This document shows positions 1 through 8,931 of a stretch of DNA of 64,000 nt, in pieces. This DNA is from Corallococcus sp. AS-1-6 (lineage in GTDB: Bacteria > Myxococcota > Myxococcia > Myxococcales > Myxococcaceae). Both the position numbers and the translations under genes were made by a program. Within the stretch, counting starts at the first letter, position 1, and each line of letters opens with the position of its first letter. The notes beneath the pieces are model-generated. The model saw only the letters and a program-made list of their open reading frames with translations, had not been told where the DNA came from and made no database searches. The DNA lies in assembly GCF_020037015.1 (NCBI RefSeq), contig NZ_JAIQDE010000002.1, positions 496,001-560,000 on the forward strand, given 5' to 3'.

Positions 1-1394
1 CGCGCGAAGTTGAATTGATCCGAGCGGTAGAAGAACCCGCGGTCGGAGAGCTGATCCGCCTTCACCGTGCGCCCCTGCGTCTTCGCCATCGCGGTGACGT
101 AGGTGTCCAGGGAGGACTTGCCCAGGCCGATGACGGTGATGTCGCGCGTGCGGCCCAGCACGTTGCCGCCGTCCACGTTGATGTTCGCGGCGATGCGGCC
201 CGGGGGCACGGGCGGATGCGCCGCCAGGTACGCGGAGCCCAGCAGGCCGTACTCCTCCGCGGCCACCGCGGCGAAGAGGATGGAGCGGCGCGGAGGCGTG
301 GGCAGCGCGGTGAAGGCGCGGGCCACGGACAGCATCGAGGCCACGCCGGCCGCGTTGTCCAGCGCGCCGTTGTAGATGACGTCCTCGCCGGGCTTGCCGT
401 CGTCCTTCTTGCCCAGGTGATCATGGTGCGCGCTGTAGAGCACCACCTGCTTCGCCAGCGTGGGATCGCTTCCGGGCAGCAGGCCCAGAACGTTCGCGGT
501 GGGCCGGCGGCGCACCTCGTTGGACAGGCGCAGGGACAGCGTCACGCCCAGCGGCACCGGGCGGAAGTCGCGCTTCTGGGCGGCGGCGCGCAGCGCGTCC
601 AGGTCCTGCCCCGCGAGCTTCATCACCTGCTTCGTGGCGTCCTCGGTGGTCCACGCCTTCACCTGGAGGCGGGGCGCGTCCCCCGCGGGCAGCTCGAACT
701 GCTCGCCGGTCCACGACGTGCGCACCACCTGCCACGGATAGCCCGCGCTGGGCGTGGTGTGGATGATGATGGCGCCCGCCGCGCCCGTCTTCGCCGCCTG
801 CTCGTATTTGTAATCCCAGCGGCCGTACCAGAGGCGCGTCTTGCCGGCGAAGAGGCGCGGGTCGTCCTCCGGATCATTGTTGAGGATGACCAGCGTCTTG
901 CCCTTCAGGTCCGCGCCCTTGAAGTCATCCCACTGGTACTCCGGCGCGACGATGCCGTAGCCCACGAACACCAGCTCGGATGCGTCCAGGGTCGCCTCCG
1001 GGGCCTGCACGCCGGACACGGCGATGAAGTCCTCGCGCGGCTTAAGCTCCACGCGGCCCGCCTTCGCCTGGAAGGACATGGGGCCCGGGCGGCTGTGGAT
1101 GCCCATCAGGTCGAAGCGCTGGAGGTAGCCGCCGTCCTCCGCGCCCGGCTTGAGGCCCAGGGCTTCGAACTGCGTGGCGATGTACTCCTGCGCCAGCGCG
1201 TCGCCGCGCGTGCCGGGGCCTCGGCCCTCCAGCAGGTCGCTCGCGAGGAAGCGCACGTGCGCGCGCAGGAGGTCCGCGGTGATGGCCTGTTCGGCCGTCT
1301 TCTCCTGCGGCGTGACGGTGGGCGCGCCCGCCGCCAGGACGGGCACCGGGCCCAGGGAGCACAGCGAGATGAACAGCGCTGGGAGGAGCCTCAT
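1..1394 (-). CDS. Secreted M28-family metallopeptidase with PA domain (C-terminus beyond window)
   Basis: Reading from the ATG at 1394, the protein opens with a hydrophobic signal peptide (MRLLPALFISLCSLGPVPV) and a mature N-terminus predicted near residue 22. A protease-associated insert follows (roughly residues 125-270). The M28 zinc-peptidase core comes next, with the metal-binding stretch YSAHHDHLG, the bridging Asp in YNGALDNAAG, the catalytic pair in AAVAAEEYGLLGS and a later metal Asp in NVDGGNVLG. The family are di-zinc aminopeptidases or glutamate carboxypeptidase-like enzymes; the substrate cannot be read from the sequence. The reading frame is still open at base 1, so the last metal-binding His lies outside the window. 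It is 46 nt downstream of cysS on the same strand and could be co-transcribed. No strong ribosome binding site precedes the ATG. Confidence 0.85.
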   Translation of the reverse strand, partial: MRLLPALFISLCSLGPVPVLAAGAPTVTPQEKTAEQAITADLLRAHVRFLASDLLEGRGPGTRGDALAQEYIATQFEALGLKPGAEDGGYLQRFDLMGIHSRPGPMSFQAKAGRVELKPREDFIAVSGVQAPEATLDASELVFVGYGIVAPEYQWDDFKGADLKGKTLVILNNDPEDDPRLFAGKTRLWYGRWDYKYEQAAKTGAAGAIIIHTTPSAGYPWQVVRTSWTGEQFELPAGDAPRLQVKAWTTEDATKQVMKLAGQDLDALRAAAQKRDFRPVPLGVTLSLRLSNEVRRRPTANVLGLLPGSDPTLAKQVVLYSAHHDHLGKKDDGKPGEDVIYNGALDNAAGVASMLSVARAFTALPTPPRRSILFAAVAAEEYGLLGSAYLAAHPPVPPGRIAANINVDGGNVLGRTRDITVIGLGKSSLDTYVTAMAKTQGRTVKADQLSDRGFFYRSDQFNFA

Positions 1395-1440
1395 GGGTCC
1401 AGGTGCGTAGCATGGCCGCACGGGCGCCCCCAGCGGGTTT

Positions 1441-2910
1441 TCAGGAGGCTGTCGCCGCCACCTTCCAGGAGGTGCCAGCAGGCGTGTCCATGATGTCCAC
1501 GCCCAGGGCCTTGAGGGCGCCTCGCACCTGGTCCGCCCTGGCGAAGTCCTTCGCAGCGCGCGCGGCGGTCCGCTCGGAGAGCAGCCGCTCCACCTCCGCC
1601 ACGTCGATGCCGCGCTCACGCACCGCGCGGTCGCGGCGGCGCAGCAGCCACGCGCCCGGGTCGTCCTCGAAGAGGCCCAGGACGCGGGACGTCTCACGCA
1701 CCTGCTCGCGCAGGGCCTGGAGCGTGCGGCCCACCAACGGCTTGTCTTTCACGGGCGGCTTGTCGGTGAGCTCGTTCATGAAGCCGAAGAGCCCGGACAG
1801 CGCTCCCAGCGCGCCCGCGGTGTTGAAGTCGTCGTCCATGGCGGACTCGAACTCCGTGAGGAAGCGCGCGGGGTCGCCGTGCAGCGGGCCCTTGCCGAAG
1901 TCCTTGCCCGCCACGCGCTCGTCCACCTTGCGCAGCGTTTCGTAGAAGTACTCCATGCGCCCTTCGGCGTCCTGGAGCGCCTTCTCCCCGAAGTTGAGCG
2001 GGTGGCGGTAGTGCGTGGAGAGGAAGAAGAAGCGCAGGGCCTCCGCGTCCACCTTGGCGAGCGCGTCGCGCAGGCGCACCACGTTGCCCAGCGACTTGGA
2101 CATCTTCGCGCCTTCCAGGTCCAGGAAGCCGCAGTGCATCCAGTACTTCGCCATCGTCTGGCCGGTGGCGGACTCGCTCTGGGCGATCTCGTTCTCGTGG
2201 TGGGGGAAGATGAGGTCCAGGGCCCCGCCGTGGATGTCGAACGTCCGGCCGAGGAACTTCTCGCTCATCGCGGAGCACTCGATGTGCCAGCCCGGGCGGC
2301 CCTTGCCCCAGGGACTGTCCCACGACGGCTCACCGGGCTTCGCCGCCTTCCACAGCGCGAAGTCCAGCGGCTGGTGCTTGAGGTCGCCGGGCTGCACGCG
2401 CTCGCCCTGGCACAGGTCGTCCAGGTTGCGCTTGGACAGCTTCGCGTAGTCGTCGTCCTTGTCGACGGCGAAGTACACGTCGCCCTTAGCCTCGTAGGCG
2501 TAGCCCTTGTCCACGAGCGTCTGGATGAGAGCGACGATCTCCGGGATGGTCTCGCTCACGCGCGGGGACACGTCCGGTTCGCGCAGGTGCAGCGCGCGGG
2601 CGTCGTCGCGGAAGGCCTCCACGAAGCGCGAGGCCAGGTCCACCGGCGCCTCGCCCGTCTCGTGCGCGGCCTTGATGATCTTGTCGTCGACGTCCGTGTA
2701 GTTGCGCACGTACGTCACCTTGAAGCCCCGGTAGCGCAGGTAGCGGACCACCACGTCGAACGACGTGAAGGTGCGCGCGTTCCCGATATGGATGTAGCTG
2801 TAGACCGTGGGCCCACAGACGTAGACCTTCACTTCGCCGGGCACGAGCGGCTCCAGCGGCTCCTTCTGCATGGACATCGTGTTGAAGAGCCGGATGGATG
2901 GGGGGGCCAC
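1441..2910 (-). CDS. cysS: Cysteinyl-tRNA synthetase
   Basis: This class Ia aminoacyl-tRNA synthetase charges tRNA-Cys in the cytoplasm. The 489-residue length is usual for the family. Visible are the Zn-site Cys in YVCGPTVYSYIHIGNA, which also carries the HIGH motif (HIGN), the zinc ligands in GWHIECSAM and FPHHENEIAQSE, and the KMSKS loop in GAKMSKSLGN. The frame is open to an ATG at 2970, but a GTG at 2910 is preferred. It follows a full AAAGGAGG (2921-2928) at about 10 nt, and the protein then begins at the conserved APPSIRLFNT stretch. The C-terminal anticodon-binding domain is present and the gene looks intact. Confidence 0.95.
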   Translation of the reverse strand: MAPPSIRLFNTMSMQKEPLEPLVPGEVKVYVCGPTVYSYIHIGNARTFTSFDVVVRYLRYRGFKVTYVRNYTDVDDKIIKAAHETGEAPVDLASRFVEAFRDDARALHLREPDVSPRVSETIPEIVALIQTLVDKGYAYEAKGDVYFAVDKDDDYAKLSKRNLDDLCQGERVQPGDLKHQPLDFALWKAAKPGEPSWDSPWGKGRPGWHIECSAMSEKFLGRTFDIHGGALDLIFPHHENEIAQSESATGQTMAKYWMHCGFLDLEGAKMSKSLGNVVRLRDALAKVDAEALRFFFLSTHYRHPLNFGEKALQDAEGRMEYFYETLRKVDERVAGKDFGKGPLHGDPARFLTEFESAMDDDFNTAGALGALSGLFGFMNELTDKPPVKDKPLVGRTLQALREQVRETSRVLGLFEDDPGAWLLRRRDRAVRERGIDVAEVERLLSERTAARAAKDFARADQVRGALKALGVDIMDTPAGTSWKVAATAS

Positions 2911-2920
2911 GGTGGAAGGT

Positions 2921-2928
2921 CCTCCTTT
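2921..2928 (-). promoter_or_regulatory. Ribosome binding site fixing the cysS GTG start
   Basis: A perfect AAAGGAGG lies 10 nt upstream of the GTG at 2910. It is the reason for choosing that start over the upstream in-frame ATG at 2970. Confidence 0.8.
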
Positions 2929-3038
2929 GGGAGCAGGGCGGGCGCGGCACTTGCGCAACGCGATACACACTCTAGGATCCCGGGTCCCACACAGGCCAGC
3001 ACTTGGCGTTGGAAGCGTCGGATAGGGAGAATCGCCGC

Positions 3039-4859
3039 ATGGCTCCGCCGAATCCGAAGCGTCCGCCGCGCCCTCCCCGCCCTCCCGGGCAGCAGGCGTC
3101 TTCGGACGACCCCTCGGAGGAGCTCCCGTTCGACGACGACGAGGTGGCGCCCCTGCAGGCGGATGATCCTCGCCCGCAGCGCGTGCCCCAGTATCCGGCG
3201 GGTCCCCGGAAGGCGAAGCGGCGGGGGCCGGGTGAGCGCAGCCGGTCCGACCGCGAGCTGACGCCCCGGTATGACTGGGCGATGGAGTATTCGGATCCGG
3301 GCCTGACGCCCGCGTTCGTGTACGTGGAGCGCGGGCCGGGCGCCGGGCAGCTCGTGCCCCTGCGCCAGGGCTCCATCACGCTGGGGCGGTCCTCCACGTC
3401 GGACCTGCGGCTCCAGCATGCGTCCATCAGCCGGCGCCATGCGCAACTGACCCGGCGGGGCAATGTCTTCATGGTGCGCGACCTGGGCAGCCAGAACGGC
3501 ACCTTCGTCAACCGCCTGCGCATCAAGGGCGAGGTGGAGATCAAGCCCGGGGATGAGCTGAGCCTGGGCAACGCGACCCTGCGGCTGCGCGGTCCGGGGG
3601 CCGGGCCGACGGCGAGCCGGACGTCGCTGGAGCCGCTGCTGTCTCGCACGGCGAAGCGACCGCTGAATGGCGTCGCCGTGGCGGTGGCCGCGGCGGTCGT
3701 GGGCTCCGCGGTCGCGGCGTTGATCAGCGTGGTGGCCATGCGGATGGGGGAGCGGGCTCCCGCGCGGACTCCAGCGGAGGGCGCGCCCACGAAGGCCCCT
3801 GGGACTCCGGCGGCGCCCGCGAACGACGCCCGGGAGACCGAGGCGGCGGCGTCCGCGAAGGAGGCGTCCATCGTCGGAGAGGAGGCGCCCGCGAAGGCCG
3901 CCTCGCCCAGCGCGACGGATGCGGCTCCTGACGTTCGTGAGCACGCCGCGTCTGGCGCTGGCGGAGCGACGAAGCTCAGCGCGGCGGATGTCGCTCGTGG
4001 CCTGCGTCCGGGCGCGCCGGCGACCGTGGACGGGACGACGGGCGCGGCGAAGGTCCTCAGCGCTTCGGACATCGCGCGACGGGTTCAGTCGGATCAGGTG
4101 TCCCCGAGCGCCTCGGACATCGCGCGACGGGTTCAATCGAGTCAGTCGTCTCCGAGCACCTTGGACACCGCTCGACGGGGTCAGTCGAGTCAGGCGTCCC
4201 CAAGTGCCTCGGACATCGCTCTCGGCGCGCACGCGAGCACGGGTGCGACGTCCAGGGACGCGGAGCCAGGAGCACGGGAGGTCGCGAAGGGCGCGGGGAC
4301 CGCGAATGCGGGTGAACCCCATCCAGACGCTTCGGGCAGGGGGATCGCTAAGACGGGCGAACCCCACCCGGACGCTTCGGGCGCGGGTCTCGTCATTGCC
4401 GCTTCCGGGCGGAAGGCCTTGTCCTCGGCCGAGCCGTCCGGGCCTCCGGACGAGCGCCAGCGCGCGGACATCCTCGCTCGCTATGAGTCCGGTGACGTCG
4501 CCGGAGCGTTGGCCCAGGCGAAGCGCGCGAACCTCACGCCCCTGGTGCAGCAGCTCACCCGCTTCCAGACCGCCGAGACCGCGGCCCGGACCGCCCTGGC
4601 GCAGCAGGACCGCACCCGGGCGATCGACGCACTCAGCGCCGCCGTGCGGGCGGACCAGGAGCTGTCCCAGGGATGGAGCCGCCAGGGAGTCGGACTCCGC
4701 CGCCAACTCGCCGGGCTGTATGTGCGCACGGGCCAGGACGCCGTTCGGGCTCAGCGCTTCGCCGACGCCCGAGCGGCTTTCACCGCCGCGCTCCAGCACG
4801 ACACCGACAACAGCGAGGCCCGCTCACAGCTCGCGGCGCTCGAAACGCAGGCGCCCTGA
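3039..4859 (+). CDS. FHA-domain membrane protein with 16-residue repeats and TPR-like tail
   Basis: The predicted protein has 606 residues. The N-terminus is Pro/Arg-rich. A clear FHA phosphothreonine-binding domain spans about residues 109-185 (ITLGRSSTSDLRL, SISRRHAQL, DLGSQNGTFVN). A single transmembrane segment (about 210-238) follows. An Ala/Glu-rich region contains four 16-residue repeats based on ASDIARRVQSSQSSPS (about 341-404), and the helical C-terminus resembles TPR units (about 475-605). The topology suggests a cytoplasmic phosphopeptide reader tethered to a periplasmic helical module; the partner kinase is unknown. The start is the ATG at 3039, preceded by AGGGAG at 9 nt; a TTG at 3003 in the same frame is less likely. 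The gene is divergent from cysS. Its stop is followed directly by palindrome array 1. Confidence 0.85.
   Translation: MAPPNPKRPPRPPRPPGQQASSDDPSEELPFDDDEVAPLQADDPRPQRVPQYPAGPRKAKRRGPGERSRSDRELTPRYDWAMEYSDPGLTPAFVYVERGPGAGQLVPLRQGSITLGRSSTSDLRLQHASISRRHAQLTRRGNVFMVRDLGSQNGTFVNRLRIKGEVEIKPGDELSLGNATLRLRGPGAGPTASRTSLEPLLSRTAKRPLNGVAVAVAAAVVGSAVAALISVVAMRMGERAPARTPAEGAPTKAPGTPAAPANDARETEAAASAKEASIVGEEAPAKAASPSATDAAPDVREHAASGAGGATKLSAADVARGLRPGAPATVDGTTGAAKVLSASDIARRVQSDQVSPSASDIARRVQSSQSSPSTLDTARRGQSSQASPSASDIALGAHASTGATSRDAEPGAREVAKGAGTANAGEPHPDASGRGIAKTGEPHPDASGAGLVIAASGRKALSSAEPSGPPDERQRADILARYESGDVAGALAQAKRANLTPLVQQLTRFQTAETAARTALAQQDRTRAIDALSAAVRADQELSQGWSRQGVGLRRQLAGLYVRTGQDAVRAQRFADARAAFTAALQHDTDNSEARSQLAALETQAP
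4060..4252 (+). repeat. 48-bp coding minisatellite (4 units)
   Basis: Four tandem 48-bp units lie inside the FHA gene. The anchor TCGGAC/TTGGAC recurs at 4065, 4113, 4161 and 4209. Being a multiple of three, each unit adds 16 residues without shifting frame. Confidence 0.8.
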
Positions 4860-4944
4860 TTCAGCGGTCCCGCCGGGCTCCACGGAGGCGGGCCGTTGCG
4901 ACTGGCAATTCGGGCGCCAGCGCCCTCCCCCGATGCGGTTCTCC

Positions 4945-5649
4945 GAAACCGACAGTCGGACAACTTTTCTGGGCTCGGCTGGGGCAGAGGCCATCCGGCC
5001 GCAGGCGTCCAAACTTGTCCGACAGTCGGACAACGCTTCTGGGCTCGGCTGGGGCGGAGGTCCTGGCCTTGAGGCTTCAAAACCTGTCTGACAGTCGGAC
5101 AGCTTTCTTGGGCTTGGCTGAGGCGGAGGCCCTCCGACCTCATGAGTCCAAACTTGTCCGACCGTCGGACAACTCTTCTGGGCCCGGCTGAGGCGGAGGT
5201 CCTGGCCTTGGTGGTCCAAAACCTGTCCAACTGTCGGACAACTCTTCTCGGCCCGGCTGAGGCGGAGGTCCTCCGGCACCTGGGGTCCAAACCTGTCCGA
5301 CCGTCGGACAACTTTTCTGGGCTCGGCTGAGGCGGAGGTCCTCCGGCATCTGGGGTCCAAACCTGTCCGACCGTCGGACAACTTTTCTGGGCTCGGCTGA
5401 GGTGGGGGCCCTCCGGCTGCAGGGGTCCAAACTTGTCCGACGGTCGGACAGGTTTCCGCTGCGCGTGGGCGGGAGCGCCCTGCGCCCTGAACTTGTCCGA
5501 CGGTCGGACAGGTTTTCTTGGCTCGGCCGGGGCGGAGGCCCTCGGGCTGCAGGCGCACAACTTGTCGGACTGTTGGACGGGTTTCCGCTGCTCGGGTGGC
5601 GGGGGCGCCTTCCGCCACGGCGCCCTGAACTTGTCCGACTGTCGGACAG
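4945..5649. repeat. Palindrome array 1: eleven 19-bp palindromes at 69-70 bp spacing
   Basis: This gene-free interval (4860-5785) holds a tandem array. Copies of TTGTCCGACNGTCGGACAA or CTGTCCGACNGTCGGACAG lie at 4945-4963 (degenerate left arm), 5015-5033, 5084-5102, 5154-5172, 5223-5241, 5293-5311, 5363-5381, 5433-5451, 5493-5511, 5562-5580 (degenerate) and 5631-5649. Start-to-start distances are 70, 69, 70, 69, 70, 70, 70, 60, 69 and 69. Central bases run A, A, A, C, T, C, C, G, G, T, T, so neighbouring copies tend to match. Spacers are related to each other (GGGCTCGGCTGAGGCGGAGG is typical). Some carry a smaller palindrome, GGAGGTCCTCC. The spacer family changes after copy 8. Because most steps are not multiples of three, the long open frames crossing the array are unlikely to be genes. 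Confidence 0.92.
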
Positions 5650-5707
5650 GTTCGTGCGCTGCTCCGCTGGCGGGTGGCCCAACAGGAGTGGGGCTCCGGA
5701 AACACGA

Positions 5708-5739
5708 CGCCCCGGATTCCATCGAGGGAACCCGGGGCG
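5708..5739 (-). terminator. Probable terminator of cdnL
   Basis: The stem CGCCCCGG/CCGGGGCG has a 16-nt loop and lies 47 nt beyond the cdnL stop. On the cdnL strand it is followed by TCGTGTTTCC. A second GC hairpin (5755-5770) sits closer to the stop. Confidence 0.6.
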
Positions 5740-5785
5740 CGGGGTGCGGACACGGCGGCCTCTCGGCCGCGCGTCACGCGGGGAC

Positions 5786-6280
5786 TCAGGCGAGGTTGAA
5801 GATCTTCTTCAGGTCGGACTCGACCTCTTCCTCGGAGCAGTCCTTGGCCAGCGACAGTTCCTTGATCAGCAGCGAGCGCGCCGTGTCCAGCATCTTGCGC
5901 TCACCGAACGACAGGTCCTTGTCACCCTTGAGCAGGTACAAGTCGCGGAGCACCTCGGCGATCTCGAAGACGGAGCCCGTCTTGATCTTCTCCATGTACT
6001 CGCGGTACCGGCGGTTCCACGTGGTGGAGTCGACGGAGATGTCCTTCTCGCGGAGGATGGAGTAGACCTGCTTGACGTCCTCCTCGCTGATGATCTCCCG
6101 GAGGCCGACCGACCCGACCTTGTTGATCGGGATCATGATCCGCATCCCGTTCTCCAGGATGCGCAGCACGTAGAACGACTGGCGCTGCCCGGCGACCTCG
6201 GTGTGCTCGATGCCCATCACCTCACCGACGCCCTGGCCCGGATAAACCGCCTTGTCACCAGTCTTGAAGCTGGTCTGCAC
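5786..6280 (-). CDS. cdnL: CdnL, CarD-family RNA-polymerase-binding transcription factor
   Basis: The 164-residue protein has the CarD_CdnL_TRCF fold. The N-terminal RNAP-beta-interacting Tudor-like part (residues 1-65) starts MQTSFKTGDKAVYPGQGVGE. The helical C-terminal DNA-interacting part (about 70-164) includes TTWNRRYREYMEKIKTGS. The sequence agrees with my memory of Myxococcus xanthus CdnL. That protein stabilises open promoter complexes at rRNA and other primary-sigma promoters and is essential; this is family knowledge, not seen here. It lacks the zinc-binding and HMGA-like C-terminal region of CarD itself, hence CdnL and not CarD. The start is a GTG at 6280, preceded by AAGGAGG (6287-6293) at 6 nt. 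It is divergent from comEC. Confidence 0.95.
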   Translation of the reverse strand: MQTSFKTGDKAVYPGQGVGEVMGIEHTEVAGQRQSFYVLRILENGMRIMIPINKVGSVGLREIISEEDVKQVYSILREKDISVDSTTWNRRYREYMEKIKTGSVFEIAEVLRDLYLLKGDKDLSFGERKMLDTARSLLIKELSLAKDCSEEEVESDLKKIFNLA

Positions 6281-6328
6281 TAACTGCCTCCTTGGAGAAA
6301 GCTTCGACCCCGGCCTTCACGCCAGCCA

Positions 6329-6357
6329 CTACTACCACAAACCACATCCACGGGCAA
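6329..6357 (-). promoter_or_regulatory. Possible primary-sigma promoter for cdnL
   Basis: On the minus strand TTGCCC (6352-6357) is separated by 17 nt from TAGTAG (6329-6334), about 49 nt upstream of the cdnL start. The -10 match is weak, so this is only a candidate. Confidence 0.3.
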
Positions 6358-6468
6358 CGAAATCGCCTTGACCACCCGATGACTGCCGCACTACGGTGTC
6401 CGGTTTTGTGTGCGGTGTCGCTCGGTGTGTGAGCGCCGCGAGACGGACGGGGCGGTGGGTGGGGGTGG

Positions 6469-8931
6469 GTGTTGGTTCGTTATTCGTGGCGCGACCTGGG
6501 TGCGCGTCCGTTGTTCTTTCCAGCGCTGAGCCTCTTGCTCGGCGCCCTTTGGCCAACCGGAACAGAGAGCTTCGCCGGGGTATTTCTCCTCTGCGCGCTT
6601 TGTCTGGGAGGGTTGGGCCTGGCGCTCGGCCCGTTGCCTGGAGCGCACCTGGCGGTGCTCGGCGCGCTGGCCCTGACGGGCGCGGGGCTCTCCGCCCTGG
6701 AGGCGCGGGTCGACATCCCGCCTGCCCTGAAGGAAGGCGGCGGCGCGGTCCTGGAAGGCGAGCTGGAGCGCGTGGAGCGCTTCGATGGAGCCTTGAGGCT
6801 GCGGCTCGCGGTGGCCCGCGCGGGGCCCGTTCCAGGGCCTCCGACCGCCGCCCGCTTTCGCGTCAGCCTTTCAGGGCGGGGTGAAGGTCTGGAATTGCAC
6901 CCCGGCCAGCGCGTGCGCCTGGAAGCGCGGCTCGTGCCGGATGCGCCTCCTTCGAATCCTGGCGAGCGGGACTTCTCGTCGGCGCGGCGGCGGCAGGGCG
7001 TGGCCTTCACGGGCGGGTTCGTTCCGGGGCGCCTGCTGGCGCTGTCCCCTGCCCCCTCGTGGAGACTCGCGCTGGCGGACGTGCGCGGGCGGCTGACGAC
7101 GGCGGTGCACGGGGTGGCGCCCTCAGCGGACGCGGCGGCGCTGTTCCTCACGCTGGCCGCCGGGCAGCGCGCGGACCTGGACGCCTCTTGGGAGGACGCG
7201 TTCTCGCGGGCAGGACTCGCGCATGTGCTCAGCGTCAGCGGGCTTCACGTGGCGGCGCTCGCGCTGATGACGCTCGCGCTGCTCAGGCGGGGGCTGGTGC
7301 GGCTGGGCGGACGCTGGCGGACGCTGGAGGCGCGGCGGTGGGCTGCTCCAGCGGCGGTGCCCTTCGTCTGGGCCTACGTGCTCTTCACGGGGAACCAGGC
7401 GCCCGCGGTGCGCTCGGCGGTGATGGCGTCAGCGGTGCTGCTGGGCCTGTCGCTGTGGCGGCGCGCGGATGGGCTGAATGGCCTGTCGCTGGCGGCGCTG
7501 GTGCTCGTGGCCTGGGCGCCTTCCAGTGTCGTGGACCTGTCCCTGCGGCTGTCGTTCCTCGCGGTGCTGGGGCTGGTGCTCCTGTCGCCCGCGCTGCGCG
7601 AGGCCCTGCCCCTGGAGCGGCCGGCTCCCTCCGAGCCCCGGCGGCTGAAGCGGTGGGCCGCCGAGGCGCGTGAGACCGTGGCGCAGACGCTGTGCGCGAG
7701 CGGCGCGGCGACGCTCATCGGGCTGCCCGTGGTGGCGGCGGCGTTCGGCCGGGTGAGCCTGGCGGGGCTCGTGTCCAACATCGTCGCCCTGCCCCTCTGC
7801 GGGCTGCTCACCGGGCTCGCGGCGGGCGGCGCGGCCCTCTTCGTGGTGGCGCCAGTCGTGGCGACGCCGGTGCTGTGGGCGGGGGCCTGGGCGTCGGAGC
7901 TCCTGCTCGTGTTGACGCGGGGCTTCGCGGCCGTGCCCTTCGCGGCGGTGGAGGTGCCGGGCCTGGGGCCGTGGCTTGGCGGGGTCTACGCGCTGGGGCT
8001 GGGCGCCTGGGCCCTGGGTTCGGGCCGCTGGCGATGGCTGGGCCTGCTCGTTCCGGGGGCCGTGCTGGGCGCGCTGCTGCTGCCCGTGCTCGCGCCGGAG
8101 CCCGCGCTGCGGATCACCTTCCTCTCCGTGGGCCAGGGGGACGCGGTGGTGCTGCGCTCGCGGGGACATCACGCGCTGGTGGATGCGGGCGGCGTTCCGG
8201 AGGGCGCGGATACCGGGGAGCGGTTCGTCCTGCCCTTCCTCAAGGCCGAGGGCGTGTCGCGGCTGGACCTCGCGGTGCTCTCCCATCCGCATCCGGACCA
8301 TGCGCTCGGGCTCGTGTCGACGCTGGCCCAGGTGCCCACCGCACGGCTGTGGCTCTCCGCGGGGAGCGCGGACGGGCCGCTGTCCCGGCGGATCATCTCC
8401 GCAGCGAAGGGCGCCACGGTGGAGGAGGTGGAGGTGGGGCGCCCCGCGTACGTCCTGGGAGAGGCGACGCTGGAGGTGCTGGGGCCGCCCTTGGACCGGG
8501 AGCTGATGGAGGGCGCCAACGACCGGAGCGTGGTGCTGCGCGTGCGCCATGGAGACGTCACGGTGCTGCTGGCGGGCGACGTGGAGGCGGAGGGCGAGGC
8601 CGCGCTCGAGGCGTCACTGGGCCCGATGACGGTGTTGAAGGTGCCGCACCATGGCTCGCGCACGTCGTCCACCGCGCCGCTCCTGGAGCGCACCCGGCCA
8701 CGTCACGCGGTGTTCTGCGTGGGCCGGCGCAACCGCTACGGGTTCCCCCATCCGGAGGTGGAGGCGCGCTACCGGGCCCTGGGCACCGAGTGCTGGCGCA
8801 CCGACCGCGATGGGGCCATCACCCTGGAGAGCGATGGCGAGGACGTCCGGCTGGTGTCCTTCCTGCCGCGCGTGGATTCCGCGCCCCTCCCCGTTGCCGG
8901 GAGTGGGGAGCAGGCCCAGCTTGAGCGGTGA
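6469..8931 (+). CDS. comEC: ComEC/Rec2-type DNA-uptake channel protein
   Basis: This is an inner-membrane competence protein thought to carry single-stranded transforming DNA into the cytoplasm. The predicted protein has 820 residues, a typical length. The N-terminus has transmembrane segments and an OB-like soluble section. The multi-pass Competence domain spans about residues 200-480 ([16 protein letters not shown] near its start). A C-terminal metallo-beta-lactamase-like domain (about 545-800) retains SHPHPDHALG, LLAGDVE and VPHHGSRTS, so the hydrolase metal ligands appear intact. The proposed start is the GTG at 6469, with TTG at 6472 as an alternative; the upstream sequence is G-rich without a textbook ribosome site. 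The next gene overlaps its stop codon. Confidence 0.92.
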   Translation: MLVRYSWRDLGARPLFFPALSLLLGALWPTGTESFAGVFLLCALCLGGLGLALGPLPGAHLAVLGALALTGAGLSALEARVDIPPALKEGGGAVLEGELERVERFDGALRLRLAVARAGPVPGPPTAARFRVSLSGRGEGLELHPGQRVRLEARLVPDAPPSNPGERDFSSARRRQGVAFTGGFVPGRLLALSPAPSWRLALADVRGRLTTAVHGVAPSADAAALFLTLAAGQRADLDASWEDAFSRAGLAHVLSVSGLHVAALALMTLALLRRGLVRLGGRWRTLEARRWAAPAAVPFVWAYVLFTGNQAPAVRSAVMASAVLLGLSLWRRADGLNGLSLAALVLVAWAPSSVVDLSLRLSFLAVLGLVLLSPALREALPLERPAPSEPRRLKRWAAEARETVAQTLCASGAATLIGLPVVAAAFGRVSLAGLVSNIVALPLCGLLTGLAAGGAALFVVAPVVATPVLWAGAWASELLLVLTRGFAAVPFAAVEVPGLGPWLGGVYALGLGAWALGSGRWRWLGLLVPGAVLGALLLPVLAPEPALRITFLSVGQGDAVVLRSRGHHALVDAGGVPEGADTGERFVLPFLKAEGVSRLDLAVLSHPHPDHALGLVSTLAQVPTARLWLSAGSADGPLSRRIISAAKGATVEEVEVGRPAYVLGEATLEVLGPPLDRELMEGANDRSVVLRVRHGDVTVLLAGDVEAEGEAALEASLGPMTVLKVPHHGSRTSSTAPLLERTRPRHAVFCVGRRNRYGFPHPEVEARYRALGTECWRTDRDGAITLESDGEDVRLVSFLPRVDSAPLPVAGSGEQAQLER

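Noticed and set aside
2829-4799. 656-residue frame antisense to the FHA gene
   Set aside because: The sense frame has a clear FHA domain, transmembrane helix and ribosome site; the antisense frame is Arg-rich with no domains.
4945-5649. CRISPR array
   Set aside because: Repeats are palindromic throughout and spacers are near-identical relatives of one another, not unique sequences; no cas gene is nearby.
4751-5777. Several 180-323 residue open frames crossing palindrome array 1 on both strands (translations rich in PTVGQV, LSDCRTG and similar)
   Set aside because: They exist in several frames at once, follow the repeat, and most repeat steps are 70 bp, which shifts frame each unit. They are stop-poor GC-rich repeat DNA, not genes.
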